Assembly: GCA_023548195.1 (NCBI GenBank) | Contig: JAJHZJ010000221.1 | Coordinates: forward strand, 3,330,838 to 3,394,837 | Length of the DNA: 64,000 nt | DNA from: Bettongia penicillata ogilbyi | Taxonomy: Eukaryota > Chordata > Mammalia > Diprotodontia > Potoroidae | Direction of reading: 5' to 3' | In this document: positions 1 through 8,905 of the stretch, piece by piece | How positions within the stretch are numbered: the stretch's first letter is position 1 | How the letters are laid out: each line of letters opens with the position of its first letter | Translations under genes and position numbers: made by a program | Notes under the pieces: generated by a model | Seen by the model: only the letters and a program-made list of their open reading frames with translations | Told to the model about the DNA's origin: nothing | Database searches by the model: none

Positions 1-906
1 GACCTAATTACTTGGATGTGTTTAATTTTCCAGGGCTAATAGCCCTAGATTTCTATCGGTAGAATATGAGCTAGTTATTTTTTTCTTTTTCCATGGCAAA
101 AGTTGCCTAATACTCATAGTGAGACAGTACCTTTAATGATTGATTTTCATGTTTATGCAATAGCCAATAAAAGGAATTCCCAGAAACAATAATCTTCTTT
201 ACCATCCCCTAAAACTCCTGACTTCTTTAATCAAATACTAGAATTCTTTAGGTCCAGAATAGACTTTCTGTTGTTTCCCTTATAATAATAGCTCATATTT
301 ATATTTTGCTCTTCTAACTACTATCAAGATGGTTGTTCTTCAGTAACAACTATTCAGTTTATAGTCTCAGCCCCCATCCAATGTAGGACTGCATTGCTAG
401 TTCACTTGAGACATTTAATCCAACAATAACAAAAGCAACAACATGTATTTAAGAGAAAAACAATATAAATAAGAAAGAAGTTTGTCAAATAGCAAAACAT
501 TGTTTGCATCATTATACAAGGAGGTGTAACCTTCTATACATCCAGAAGAGTTCCCTTTCAATTTCAAATTCCCTGTCAGTCCTGAATTTCCTTCATAGTA
601 AGAAGGTATAATTGCTTCATAATTCAGAGTCTCAGAAGTGGACACGGAGAGCAATGTCATCTAACTTTTAAAATATTTTGCTAGCCTCTCTGAGCAATGA
701 TGAGAAAATGGCAGAAAACCCTTATCTTGATGTCTGAGTCAAAATGCTTCAAATGCAAGACTGAGGTTCAGAAATATGATGATCATATGACTGCATGTGA
801 TACTCTTTATTTCTCCACTTTGGTCATAACTTTTTGTATTGCCCACCCTATCTAATAAGCTTCCCCTGTGCTTAGCTTATATTTTTAAACCCCCAACCTT
901 GTCGAA
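1..906. other. AT-rich sequence, no gene or recognised repeat
   Basis: No frame longer than about 80 codons is present and none resembles a known protein. I recognise no repeat family here. The stretch ends at the left terminal inverted repeat of the hAT-like element. Confidence 0.5.
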
Positions 907-1101
907 CAGAGATGTCAAACATACCACCCATTGGCCGCTTTGTAGCCCACAACATTAAGGTCCATACCAGATTAAAATGTAGTTGGAAAATATTCAACAA
1001 AATAAACAAAAATACAATGGGTTAGCTAATGGTCTATGGTTTTCTAAGTCAATATGCAGTCCACAGGGATGCTTATGTATGGTTTAATGGTTTCTATTTC
1101 T
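907..1101. mobile_element. hAT-like non-autonomous DNA transposon, left part
   Basis: The stretch begins with CAGAGATGTCAAACAT, close to the CAGGGGTGTCAAAC terminal-repeat type seen in hAT/Charlie-like elements. Its other end lies at 4089-4108, beyond a 3-kb HAL1 insertion. Without that insertion and one duplicate copy, the element is about 215 bp with no coding capacity, so it would be a MITE-like derivative. The putative 8-bp flanks (TTGTCGAA and TTGGAAAG) match only partly, which fits an old insertion. Confidence 0.6.
1086..1101 (+). repeat. target-site duplication, left copy (HAL1)
   Basis: AATGGTTTCTATTTCT occurs here and identically at 4073-4088, immediately outside the two ends of the HAL1 element. 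A perfect 16-bp duplication next to a poly(T) run is the mark of target-primed reverse transcription by L1-type machinery. Absence of mismatches suggests a fairly recent insertion. Confidence 0.92.
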
Positions 1102-2148
1102 TTTTTTTTTTTTTTATTAATTTATTTATTTAGCTTTTTACTTTCATTTTCACAAATTTTTGGGTTCCAAATTTTCTCCCCTTTTCTCCCCTCCCCCCAC
1201 CCCAATACTCCAAGCAATCTAATTTTCCCTATCTTCAATCTGTCCTCTCTTCTGTCATCCCTCCCTTCCCTTGTCTCTATCTTCTCTTTTCTCCTGTAGG
1301 GCCAGATGACTTTCTATTCCTCATTAACTGTATGTCTTCTTTCCTAGTTGCAACAACAATACTAAACAATTGTTCCTGAAACTTTGAGTTCCAAATTCTC
1401 CCCATCCCTCCCTCCCCATCCATTCCCTTTGGTACGGCAGGCAATTCATTATAGGCCATATCTGTGTAGCTTTGCAAGTGACCTTCCTGATAGTCGTGTT
1501 GTGTAAGACTAACTGAATTGCCATCCCTCTTAACCTGCCCCTCATTGTTTCTCTTCTGTCCTTTGATCCTGTCCCTCCCCAAGTGTTGACTTTCAATTAC
1601 TCCCTCCTCCCTTTGCCCTCCCTTCCATCATCCCCCCCCCAATATCTCCTTCTCCCCCGCTTTCTTATACTGTAAGATAGGTTTTCATACCAAAATGAGT
1701 GTGCATTTCACTCCTTCGTTTAGTCAAATGTGATGAGGGTAAACTTTTGTTTGTTTGTTTGTTTGTTTGTTTTTTTTTCCCTCAGCTCTCCTCTTTTTCC
1801 CTCCACTAAAAACATCTCCTACTTGCCTCTTAAATGACATATAGTTACCCCCTTCCATTTCCCCCTCTTTCCTCTCACTACATTTCTCTCTCACCATTTA
1901 CCTTAATTTCTTTTAAGGTATGGTCCCATCCTATTCAGTTCAATCTGTGCTCTCTGTCTCTGCATGTGAATGCATGTGTGTATGTGTGTGCATGCGTGTA
2001 CATGTGTATGTGTGATCCCACCAACCACCCAGATACTGAAAAGTTTTAAGAGTTAGAAATATTGTCCTTCCCTGTATGAATGCAAACAGTTCATTTCTGG
2101 TAAGTCCCTTAATACTTCTCCTTGCTGTTTATTTTTGCATGCTTCCTC
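1102..2148 (-). other. HAL1 3' UTR with G-rich tract and TTTG/GT microsatellites
   Basis: The sense strand carries a G-rich polypurine tract opposite 1175-1204, similar to the G-rich tract of L1 3' UTRs. It also has a (TTTG)n run at 1748-1771 and a TG-rich run near 1975-2015. The block opposite 1159-1179 (sense GGAGAAAATTTGGAACCCAA) is shared with the other HAL1 and L1 copies. Short frames here are chance frames. Confidence 0.75.
1121..1130 (-). terminator. polyadenylation signals of HAL1
   Basis: Two overlapping AATAAA hexamers on the minus strand lie 6-20 bases before the poly(A) tail (T run 1101-1115 on the plus strand), the usual L1 arrangement. Confidence 0.7.
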
Positions 2149-3255
2149 TCATTCTTGTGTTTGAAAGTCAAATTTTCTTTTCAGCTCTGGTCTTTTCATT
2201 AAGAATGATTGAAAGTCCTCTGTTTCATTGAAAGACCATATTTTCCCTTGCAGTATTATACTCAGTTTAGCTGGGTAGGTGATTCTTGGTTTGAGTCCTA
2301 GTTCCTTTGCCTTCTGGAATATCCTATTCCACGCCCTTCGATCCCTTAATGTAGAAGCTGCTAGATCTTGGGTTATCCTGATTGTATTTCCACAGTACTG
2401 GAATTGTTTGTTTCTGGCTGCTTGCAAGATTTTTTCCTTGAGCTGGGAGTTCTGGAATTTGGCCACAATGTTCCTAGGAGTTTCTCTTTTTGGATCTCTT
2501 TCAGGTGGTGATCGATGGATTCTTTCAATACTTATTTTGCCCTCTGGTCCTAGAATGTCAGGGCAGTTTTCCTTGATAATTTCATGCAAGACGATGTCTA
2601 GGCTCTTTTTTTGATCATGGCTTTCAGGTAGTCCCATAATTTTTAAGTTGTCTCTCCTTGATCTATTTTCCAGGTCAGTTGTTTTTCCCATGAGATATTT
2701 CACATTCTCTTCCATTTTATCGTTCTTTTGGTTTTGTTTGGTGATTTCTTGGTTTCTCATAAAGTCATTAGACTCCATCTGTTCCATTCTAATTTTGAGA
2801 GAACTATTAAATTCAGTGAGCTTTTGAGCCTCTTTTTCCATTTGGCTCATTCTGCTTTTGAATGCATTCTTCTCCTCATTGGCTTTTTGAACCTCTTTTG
2901 CCAATTGAGTGAGCCTATTTTTCAAGGTGTTAATTTCCTCAGCATTTTTTTGGGACTCCTTTACCAAGATATTGACCTTTTTTTCATACTCTTCTTGCAT
3001 CTTTGTCATTTCTCTTCCCAGTCTTTCCTCCACCTGTCTAACTTGCTTTTCAAAATCCTTTTTAAGCTCTTCCAAGGCCTGAGCCCACCCAACACCCCCC
3101 TGGGGTGTCTGGGGTACTGAGGCCCCGCCCTCCACATCTTTCCCTGATGGGAAAAATACGTCCTCGTCCTCCCCATCAGATCCGAAGGTCGGGATCATTT
3201 GCATTTGTTGGAAAAAACTCTCTAAAGTCTTATTTTTCTTTCCCTTTCTAGGCAT
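2149..3255 (-). CDS. ORF1: HAL1/LINE-1 ORF1 protein, RNA-binding chaperone (intact)
   Basis: An open frame of 368 residues. Residues 1-10 are basic (MPRKGKKNKT). Residues about 20-56 form an acidic, low-complexity stretch. Residues about 57-199 are a long Lys/Glu-rich coiled coil, the expected trimerisation domain. Residues about 202-297 are the RRM-like domain, with NLKIMGLP at 203-210 and RNIVAKF at 261-267. Residues about 298-365 are the C-terminal domain, with RITYPAKLSI at 324-333. In the L1 family this protein coats its RNA as trimers in cytoplasmic particles and acts as a nucleic-acid chaperone. The start is the first ATG after the CpG-rich leader, and no frameshift or stop interrupts the frame. 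It lacks a companion ORF2, so any activity of the copy would depend on L1 supplied elsewhere. Confidence 0.92.
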   Translation of the reverse strand: MPRKGKKNKTLESFFQQMQMIPTFGSDGEDEDVFFPSGKDVEGGASVPQTPQGGVGWAQALEELKKDFEKQVRQVEERLGREMTKMQEEYEKKVNILVKESQKNAEEINTLKNRLTQLAKEVQKANEEKNAFKSRMSQMEKEAQKLTEFNSSLKIRMEQMESNDFMRNQEITKQNQKNDKMEENVKYLMGKTTDLENRSRRDNLKIMGLPESHDQKKSLDIVLHEIIKENCPDILGPEGKISIERIHRSPPERDPKRETPRNIVAKFQNSQLKEKILQAARNKQFQYCGNTIRITQDLAASTLRDRRAWNRIFQKAKELGLKPRITYPAKLSIILQGKIWSFNETEDFQSFLMKRPELKRKFDFQTQE

Positions 3256-3373
3256 TTTCCCAGCCAGTTACTTGACTTCTGAGATTCCTTTCCACCTCCG
3301 CCTGGATCCGCCCAGCTAGTACTTGACCTCTGAGATTCAAATGCGCTTTCCCGCGGCAAGCTTTAGTTCTGGC

Positions 3374-3570
3374 GCAGGGTGGGGGCAGGGCCGCTTCCTA
3401 GCTTGGGCCCTCAGGGGCTTTCTGAAGAGACTTTCAGGAACAGAGCCGATGGGGGCGGGGTGGGGGACCCCGCCTGCTGTGCTCAGCTCCCTTGAGGGTT
3501 TTATTCAGAGGCGTTCAGCAGTAGAGCAGGGTGGGGGCAGGGCCGTCTCCTCTGCTCGGCTCCCTCAGGT
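3374..3570 (-). repeat. tandem subrepeats (about 75 bp) in the HAL1 5' UTR
   Basis: The block GCAGGGTGGGGGCAGGGCCG at 3374-3393 recurs exactly at 3526-3545. A diverged copy beginning GCGGGGTGGGGG sits between them at about 3455. Each is followed by a similar GCTC(G/A)GCTCCCT(C/T) stretch. Three units of roughly 71-81 bp recall the promoter monomers of rodent L1 5' UTRs. Confidence 0.6.
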
Positions 3571-4051
3571 TGGAAAGACCTTCAGTATTGAAGATCCTAC
3601 CTGCTGCTGGGGGATTCCTGAGTCCCGGGCCGTTGCCGCCTCAGCCGCCCGCCCACGCCTCTGCCTCCGCCGCTTCCTGCCCCCGTCTCTGCCGCCGCCG
3701 CTTCCTCCCGAGGGGGCCCGCTCCCCTCCCCTAGCGCAGGCTTCTTTTTAACTGACCTTTAGCTTCTGTGGGCAGAGGGACTTTCCCGGCTGCCGGAGAT
3801 TCTCCCGGAGCTTTCCTCTCTGAAGTCTGCTCAGGTCAGCTTCTCTGGGTCGCGGCCAGGGGTGGGGGTGGGGTCCGCTTTCCTGGCTGCGATGGACCCC
3901 GGGGACGGCTCTCCAGGGTTCAGTGGAACGGAAATCTCTTCCCCTATGTTTGTGCACCCCCTGCAGAGATTCAGAATTTATGGGGCTCTCCTTTTACCTC
4001 AATTCCATGGGTTGTGGGCTCGGAGCTCGTGAATGTGCGTCCTTCTACTCC

Positions 4052-4061
4052 GCCATCTTGG
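4052..4061 (-). promoter_or_regulatory. YY1-type site at the HAL1 transcription start
   Basis: On the element's sense strand the first bases read GGGGGCGGAGCCAAGATGGC, which contains the YY1 core AAGATGG within about 25 bases of the 5' end. Human L1 has a functional YY1 site at the same place, where it directs correct start-site choice. The older copies at 20400 and 25918 keep decayed versions (GAGCCAAGATG and GAGCCAAGGTGG). Confidence 0.65.
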
Positions 4062-4072
4062 CTCCGCCCCCG

Positions 4073-4088
4073 AATGGTTTCTATTTCT
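4073..4088 (+). repeat. target-site duplication, right copy (HAL1)
   Basis: Identical to 1086-1101 and directly abutting the 5' end of the HAL1 element, so the 5' end appears complete rather than truncated. Confidence 0.92.
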
Positions 4089-4108
4089 ATTTGAATTTGA
4101 TACCACTG
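4089..4108. mobile_element. hAT-like transposon, right terminal inverted repeat
   Basis: Read on the minus strand this end starts CAGTGGTATCAAATTC, which matches the left end CAGAGATGTCAAACAT at 10 of 16 positions. It continues the element starting at 907 and is separated from it by the HAL1 insertion and its duplicated target. Confidence 0.55.
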
Positions 4109-4901
4109 TTGGAAAGCATGCCTCCACAAAACTGCATCTGCCTGGTGACACCACTCTTTCGTGAGCTCCAGAAGAGTTAAAGCATTGTGAGAAACATAGT
4201 CCGGAGAGTCTCTCTCAGTAAGGGATATTCTCTCAGCTTTAAGCTGATAGCTACATATTTCTTTGAAAAAAAATATATTTTGTTTCTATGATTTTTTGAT
4301 TCACCAATTCCTTCGCATAATGTTATGTTATGTAGTCTCTAGTTAATTTTAATCCTATCTTCAATGGCTTGTTATTGAGTATAATTTGATGGCATTGTGG
4401 TCAGCAAAAAATGTTTACTATTTCGGTTTTTCTTTGTGAGATTTTTATATCCTAAAAATGATTAATTTTTGTCAATGTGCCATATCTGCTAAGAAACATA
4501 TATGTTTCTTTCTATTGCTTTTTAATAATTATTGACCCATCATTTTTAACTTTTCTAAAACTCTGCTAGGATTCTTGACACCTTGTTTATCTTTTGTTAG
4601 ATTTATCTAGATCTGAATAGGTATATTGAAGGAGTTGGGTAAAATTGTCTCTAAGCATCCCTTTTTACTTTGTCATTCTCTGTAAGGAAAGGGTAAGTTA
4701 ATTTGGTTAATGGGTTAACAAAGTAGGCATTGGAACAAGGTGGAATGTCTCATAATAATCTCAAATCCATTCTTCTTTTTTCTCTCCATCCTTGTATCTC
4801 TACTTTTTATCAATTCTAATTGTATCCTAGAATGTTGCTTTGACCTGATTTTTCCTTTTCCTTTTTCCTTTTCAAGGCTTCAGTTTCATGTCTATTTCTT
4901 C

Positions 4902-5129
4902 CTATAATTCATTTAGCTTTTCCTTTAAGTACTTAGATGCTATGCCATTTGATGCATATATGTTAAATATTAATATTAATTCATTGTATGTGATACCTTT
5001 CCACATAAAGTAACTCCTGCGTTTTTCTCTTTTAATCGATTCTATTTTTGTTATTGCCTTGTCTGAGATCATGATTGCCACCTCTAAATTTTTTAGTTCA
5101 GTAGAAACATAATGTTTTCTCCCCTCCAA
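4902..5129 (-). pseudogene. L1 ORF2 remnant (endonuclease/linker region)
   Basis: A 75-codon open piece containing EVAIMISDKA followed by a Lys-rich stretch and SYFMWKGITY. In L1 ORF2 this stretch lies in the endonuclease domain and its downstream part. Flanking stops show it is not functional. Confidence 0.55.
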
Positions 5130-6315
5130 GACTTTAACTATGTATTTTTATGTTGCAAATGTTTTTATCATAAGCAATGTAGTTTTCATTCTGCTTTATA
5201 ATTCATTCTATTTTCTGTTTTGTGGATGACTTCATTCTATTCAAACTCTCAGTAATAACTTTTAATAATGTATTTCCCTCTGTCCTTTTTATGTTTACTT
5301 TCCCCTCTTTTTGTCTCCAGCATCCATCTTTACAAATAACAAAAGTGTAGTGAGACTGTGCTCAGCTCCAGTGATCTGCACTTGATGACTGCTGCACTTC
5401 CTCCTCTGCCCTTTTTTTTCTCCCCTCACCAAGATTGCACTCATAGGTAATTAACCTTCCTTTCTTTTCTTTTGAAGCCCTTTTTCATAAGCCAAAGTTT
5501 ATTTTGTTTATCATCAGTCATTCTTTGAATTGACCTTCCCTCTTATTCCTGTCTCCCTATTTCCCCTTGTTTCCTTTTTGAGGTGAATATTTCCGCATCA
5601 AATTCTGTGTGTGCATGTATATCCATAGTTTTTGCCTCCTTTGACAAATTCAGATGATAGTGAGGTTTTCTTCTTACTTTTCTTCACTAATGTATTTTTT
5701 TCTCCCTACTTTTCTAATTCTTCTTTTAGGATCATCAAAATCACAACTAAATCTTCTACCTTATTTAATTCCTTTTACCACCCCCGATAACATTAGAGTT
5801 CTTTAAAGACACAAATCCTGTCTCCCATTAGAACACAAGAACTTAATCTTTGTATATTTATTTCACTACCTGTGCCCTCTTTGGAAGCTCTATTTGTTTA
5901 CATTTCTTGTAAATTTCTGTTGTCCAATGTGTTTGCAAAGCAAATAATCTGTTCAGATCTGGTTGTCTTTGTAGGAAGGCTTCAAATGCCTCTTTTTGTT
6001 GAATACCCACCTTTTTTAATTGATGATTAGGCTCTGGTCTGCAAAGTGTGGCACTTTGGGTTTCATCTTGAGTTCTTTCCCTTCTTCATTTTCTGATGGG
6101 TACAGAATAGTCTTTTGTTACTCAAATTTTCTTTCCTATATTTGAAGATCTTTCTCCTTGGCATTTTCAGAATTTGTCATTTCTCATCAGAATTGTGCAA
6201 TTTAAACATTATGTGTTGATTAACCGTTATTCAATTTAACAATTATGTGTTTACAGCACAGGTTTCCTCTCACCCCCGCCCTGCCTTTCGGGAGGCAATT
6301 TGTGAATTCTTTCAA

Positions 6316-6358
6316 GTGTGTGTGTGTGTGTCTGTGTCTGTGTGTCTGTGTGTGTGTA
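6316..6358 (+). repeat. (TG)n microsatellite
   Basis: TG dinucleotides with a few TCTG interruptions, inside the L1 fragment. Confidence 0.9.
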
Positions 6359-6750
6359 TTTCTGTGTGTACATATATACATCTTCAGAAATTCTGGACGT
6401 CTTAAAAATATTATTTCTTGCACTATCATGTTCAGGTTTTGCACTGGTATTCTTCTGGGCAATCTATAATCCTTAAATCATCTATATGGATCCTTTCTTT
6501 GAGATTGATATGTTTTCTTATATAGCGATCATGGTTTCCCTTAATGTTATTGCTTTTTGTTTCTCTTCTTACAGATTGTCTTTTACATCTGTGTATTTGC
6601 ATTCTCAATTATTGCTCTCTCTTTGGTTTCTTTGCTGAGATTTGTCAGCATGTATGCTGGTTTTTCTGTTCTGCTGTTTTTTTCTACTATTCAGGTCATA
6701 TAGTCTGCTTTATCAATTCATATTTCTCTCTCAAACCATTCAGGAACATC

Positions 6751-6975
6751 CTAGTATGGTTCAATGTTGTCTTGGGAATCCATAGAGTCCACTGCTTCAT
6801 CAGGGGTTGATGCAATTTCCTTTATCTTACAACATTTATTCATAAGTGTGTGGCATAATTTATCTGTCCTGGAGGTCACATTACCTATTAATATTTTCTC
6901 TGCTGGTTTATCTGTGTTCTCGAGGTTTGTAACTGAGCTTTCTTCTTTCTGGGATGAAGAATAACAACTACCCAT
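6751..6975 (-). pseudogene. probable L1 ORF1 N-terminal remnant
   Basis: A 74-codon open piece starting MGSCYSSSQKEESS. It lies where the ORF1 start of this L1 fragment is expected. It is hydrophilic, with no clear domain. Assignment rests on position more than on recognisable motifs. Confidence 0.4.
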
Positions 6976-7007
6976 CTTTTCTAATTCTTAAACAATAAAT
7001 AACCTAT

Positions 7008-7072
7008 AAATGTTTATTAAAGTGATTAATATGTGCCAGGTACTGTGCCAAGCACTAGGGATACAAAAAAGG
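7008..7072 (-). mobile_element. L2 3' tail
   Basis: In antisense, the run from ATAAATGTTTATT through GTGCCAGGTACTGTGCCAAG to GGGATACAAA is the characteristic L2 3' terminus. Confidence 0.65.
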
Positions 7073-7084
7073 CATTTTCTCTGA

Positions 7085-7428
7085 CTGTTCCCCATCTGGA
7101 ATACCGGGAAGCTTTCTAGAAAAGTTGAAATGCTTTCCCTCCTTTGCTCTCCCTAGTGACCTCCCTAGTTTCCTTTAATCCCCAACTAAAATCTTCCTTT
7201 TAGTAGAAGTTTTCTCTAATCCCTCTTTTTTTCTGCTGCCTTCCTTCTGTTGATGGCTTCCTATTTATCCTATATATAGCCTGCTCTGTATATATTTAAA
7301 CATTATCTCCCTCATTAGCTTGTAAGCTTCTTGAAGGCAGGGACTGTCTCTTCCTCTTTTTATATTTCCAGCAACTAGCACAGTCTGGTACACAGTGATC
7401 ACTCAATAAATGTTTATTGATGATTTAT
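7085..7428 (+). mobile_element. L2 3' end fragment
   Basis: The L2 3' UTR is recognisable in the stretch around 7310-7425: TGTAAGCTTCTTGAAGGCAG, then AGCACAGT, ending in CAATAAATGTTTATTGA. The upstream part (7150-7260) matches the preceding L2 region. Confidence 0.75.
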
Positions 7429-7444
7429 TGTTTATTAAGTACTG

Positions 7445-8690
7445 TTTTATTCAGGGTTCTTAGAGATGATTAAGGTCAGAGACCTAAAGACTTTTCAAGT
7501 GTCCTACCTCAACTCATCTAGGACAGTCTCATCACTGTCCTATTGGCTTGAGCTTTACAGGTTATGGGCTCCATTTTGTATCTAGCACAAAGGATTTTTC
7601 ATGAGTGAACTTCTACTTGACATGAGCCCCTATTATTTAGCTGAAAAGGTTCAGAGAAACAGATTTGTAGACTAAACCCTAGTCTGCACTCCCTGCCTTA
7701 GTCACATTCCCTGAGCTGAGTCAGAGAAAGTCTGGAGTCAGAGCAATTGGACTACCGTTGGTCTGTGCCCTTGGCTTGAATATGTGATCTTGTTCCATGT
7801 TCAGAGATACAAAGCCACTAGCCCATTCCTATTCCCTACTTCCTTCTTTGATCACTTGCTTCTGAGCTGCACTAATGATTCTGAGCTAGAAAATGATACA
7901 TTGTCATTTCTCTTTGGACTTCCAGATCATTCATCTGTCTAGAACTCTTCTTAGATCTCCCTTGGAGTAGCTGTGGGAAAGGTCTAGGCTATACTTCTGC
8001 ATCTTTCTCAGTCTGCTTTCTTTTAAACATTTCAACTGCTTTAATAATCATGTAGTCGACATTATGTCATATGATTCCCACCCCACAGATGAGGATACTG
8101 CAATTCAGAGAGGATAAGTGACTTTGCATGGTGTTGCTGCCATTCTAGAGTCAGACCAATCTGAGACCTTATTGAAATGAGATGGAACACTCATAACGAT
8201 TGACAGGTAATAAAAAAAGTGGTTTATTAGCCATTCAAGGAAAAGAACATTCAGATCATGGAAAAGATATTTAACAATTACTCAGTCTTGGTTCAATTAA
8301 ACATGGCTTCCTTGCCTTAGTGTTGCCCATGGTGGACTGCCTGTCAAACCTAAGCAAGCAGCTAGATCTCCTTGTCCCCTGGTCCTTCCGTACTCAGGAA
8401 ACCAAGAAGCCATGACACTGACCCAAGCCCATAGTGCCTACTGCCAATCAAGTGTCAAGAATAGCCCCAATATCTCCTCAAGGAAAGCAAGGAAAGCCCA
8501 CACAGTAGGGGACCCTTGTAAGTAATGCTTCTATCAGACATGCTTACAAAGCTAGTAAAACATCAGAGCTAACACTATAAACTCTTTTGATTCTCTGATT
8601 AGTTTGCCTTTCCACTACTCCATAAAAGTAACAGTTTTCATCATTGATTAAAGTTCTAGGTCATTCAAGAGCAGCTGAGAAGGGAAGGAA
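7445..8690. other. no gene; unassigned sequence with a small MIR-like piece
   Basis: No protein frame. A short antisense MIR-like piece (CAGATGAGGATACTGCAATT near 8090) is present. The stretch 8150-8600 is not matched to any repeat I recognise. It could be an old LTR-type element, but I see no terminal motifs to prove it. Confidence 0.4.
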
Positions 8691-8694
8691 ACAT

Positions 8695-8905
8695 GGCACA
8701 TTGGTCAGAGAGTTGGCATTGGCAATGGGAAGACCTGGGACCAAATGTCACCATTGATATAGGCTAGCTGTGTCACCCTCAGTAGCTTTCAGTGCCCTCA
8801 CCACAATTCTTTGAGGCTACAAGTTGCAGAAAATATGTTACTCTGCACTGGTAGAAGGAATTCCCTATGCCATAGAAATCATAGGTTGAGGTTATATCCT
8901 ATTTC
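8695..8905 (+). mobile_element. tRNA-headed SINE (MIR/CORE-like) with CATTGGTAGA-type tail
   Basis: The head reads GGAAGACCTGGGACCAAATG, then GCTAGCTGTGTCACC. The tail reads CTGCACTGGTAGAAGGAATT and ends in AAATCATAGG. The same tail type is seen at about 31005-31080. Confidence 0.65.

Larger units (their letters stand above)
1102..4072 (-). mobile_element. complete HAL1-type (half-LINE-1) retrotransposon, ORF1 only
   Basis: The element runs on the minus strand: an 817-bp CpG-rich 5' UTR, an intact 368-codon ORF1, a roughly 1-kb 3' UTR, and a poly(A) tail seen as a T run ending at 1115. The 2971-bp unit is bounded by a perfect 16-bp target duplication. There is no ORF2: nothing resembling endonuclease or reverse transcriptase lies between ORF1 and the tail. 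HAL1 elements are known in mammals as L1 relatives that kept only ORF1 and must borrow L1 ORF2 protein in trans. A second, older copy with the same layout lies at 17754-20400, so the missing ORF2 is a family property and not a one-off deletion. Intact ORF, preserved CpGs and clean duplication point to a young copy. Confidence 0.88.
3256..4072 (-). promoter_or_regulatory. HAL1 5' UTR / internal promoter region, CpG-rich
   Basis: This is the leader of the element, far richer in G+C and CpG than the flanking DNA, with several CCGCC-type clusters around 3640-3720. L1-type elements carry their RNA polymerase II promoter inside the 5' UTR, so this is the likely promoter. It contains a YY1-type site at its very start (4052-4061) and tandem subrepeats at 3374-3570. 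Transcription would run toward lower coordinates. Promoter function is inferred, not shown. Confidence 0.7.
4280..6980 (-). mobile_element. old L1 fragment (5' half: ORF1 and ORF2 endonuclease side)
   Basis: Read in antisense, the sequence follows the order of a mammalian L1. Around 4380-5110 it matches the endonuclease-to-linker part of ORF2, around 6150-6500 the ORF1 C-terminal half, and near 6975 an ORF1 start. Many stops and indels break the frames. Most of the ORF2 reverse-transcriptase region is missing. Position boundaries are approximate. Confidence 0.65.

Noticed and set aside
1277..1596. Minus frames of 101 and 90 codons downstream of ORF1
   Set aside because: They lie in the HAL1 3' UTR, overlap each other in different frames and show no endonuclease or reverse-transcriptase motif, so they are not a leftover ORF2.
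2279..3120. Plus-strand frames of 111 and 130 codons opposite ORF1
   Set aside because: Mirror frames of the intact HAL1 ORF1, with no independent support.
3640..3730. CpG-rich segment as a host-gene CpG island promoter
   Set aside because: It lies inside the HAL1 5' UTR bounded by target duplications, so it arrived with the element; use by a host transcript cannot be excluded but is not shown.
8150..8600. Possible LTR of an endogenous retrovirus
   Set aside because: No TG...CA ends, second LTR, primer-binding site or gag/pol sequence could be identified.
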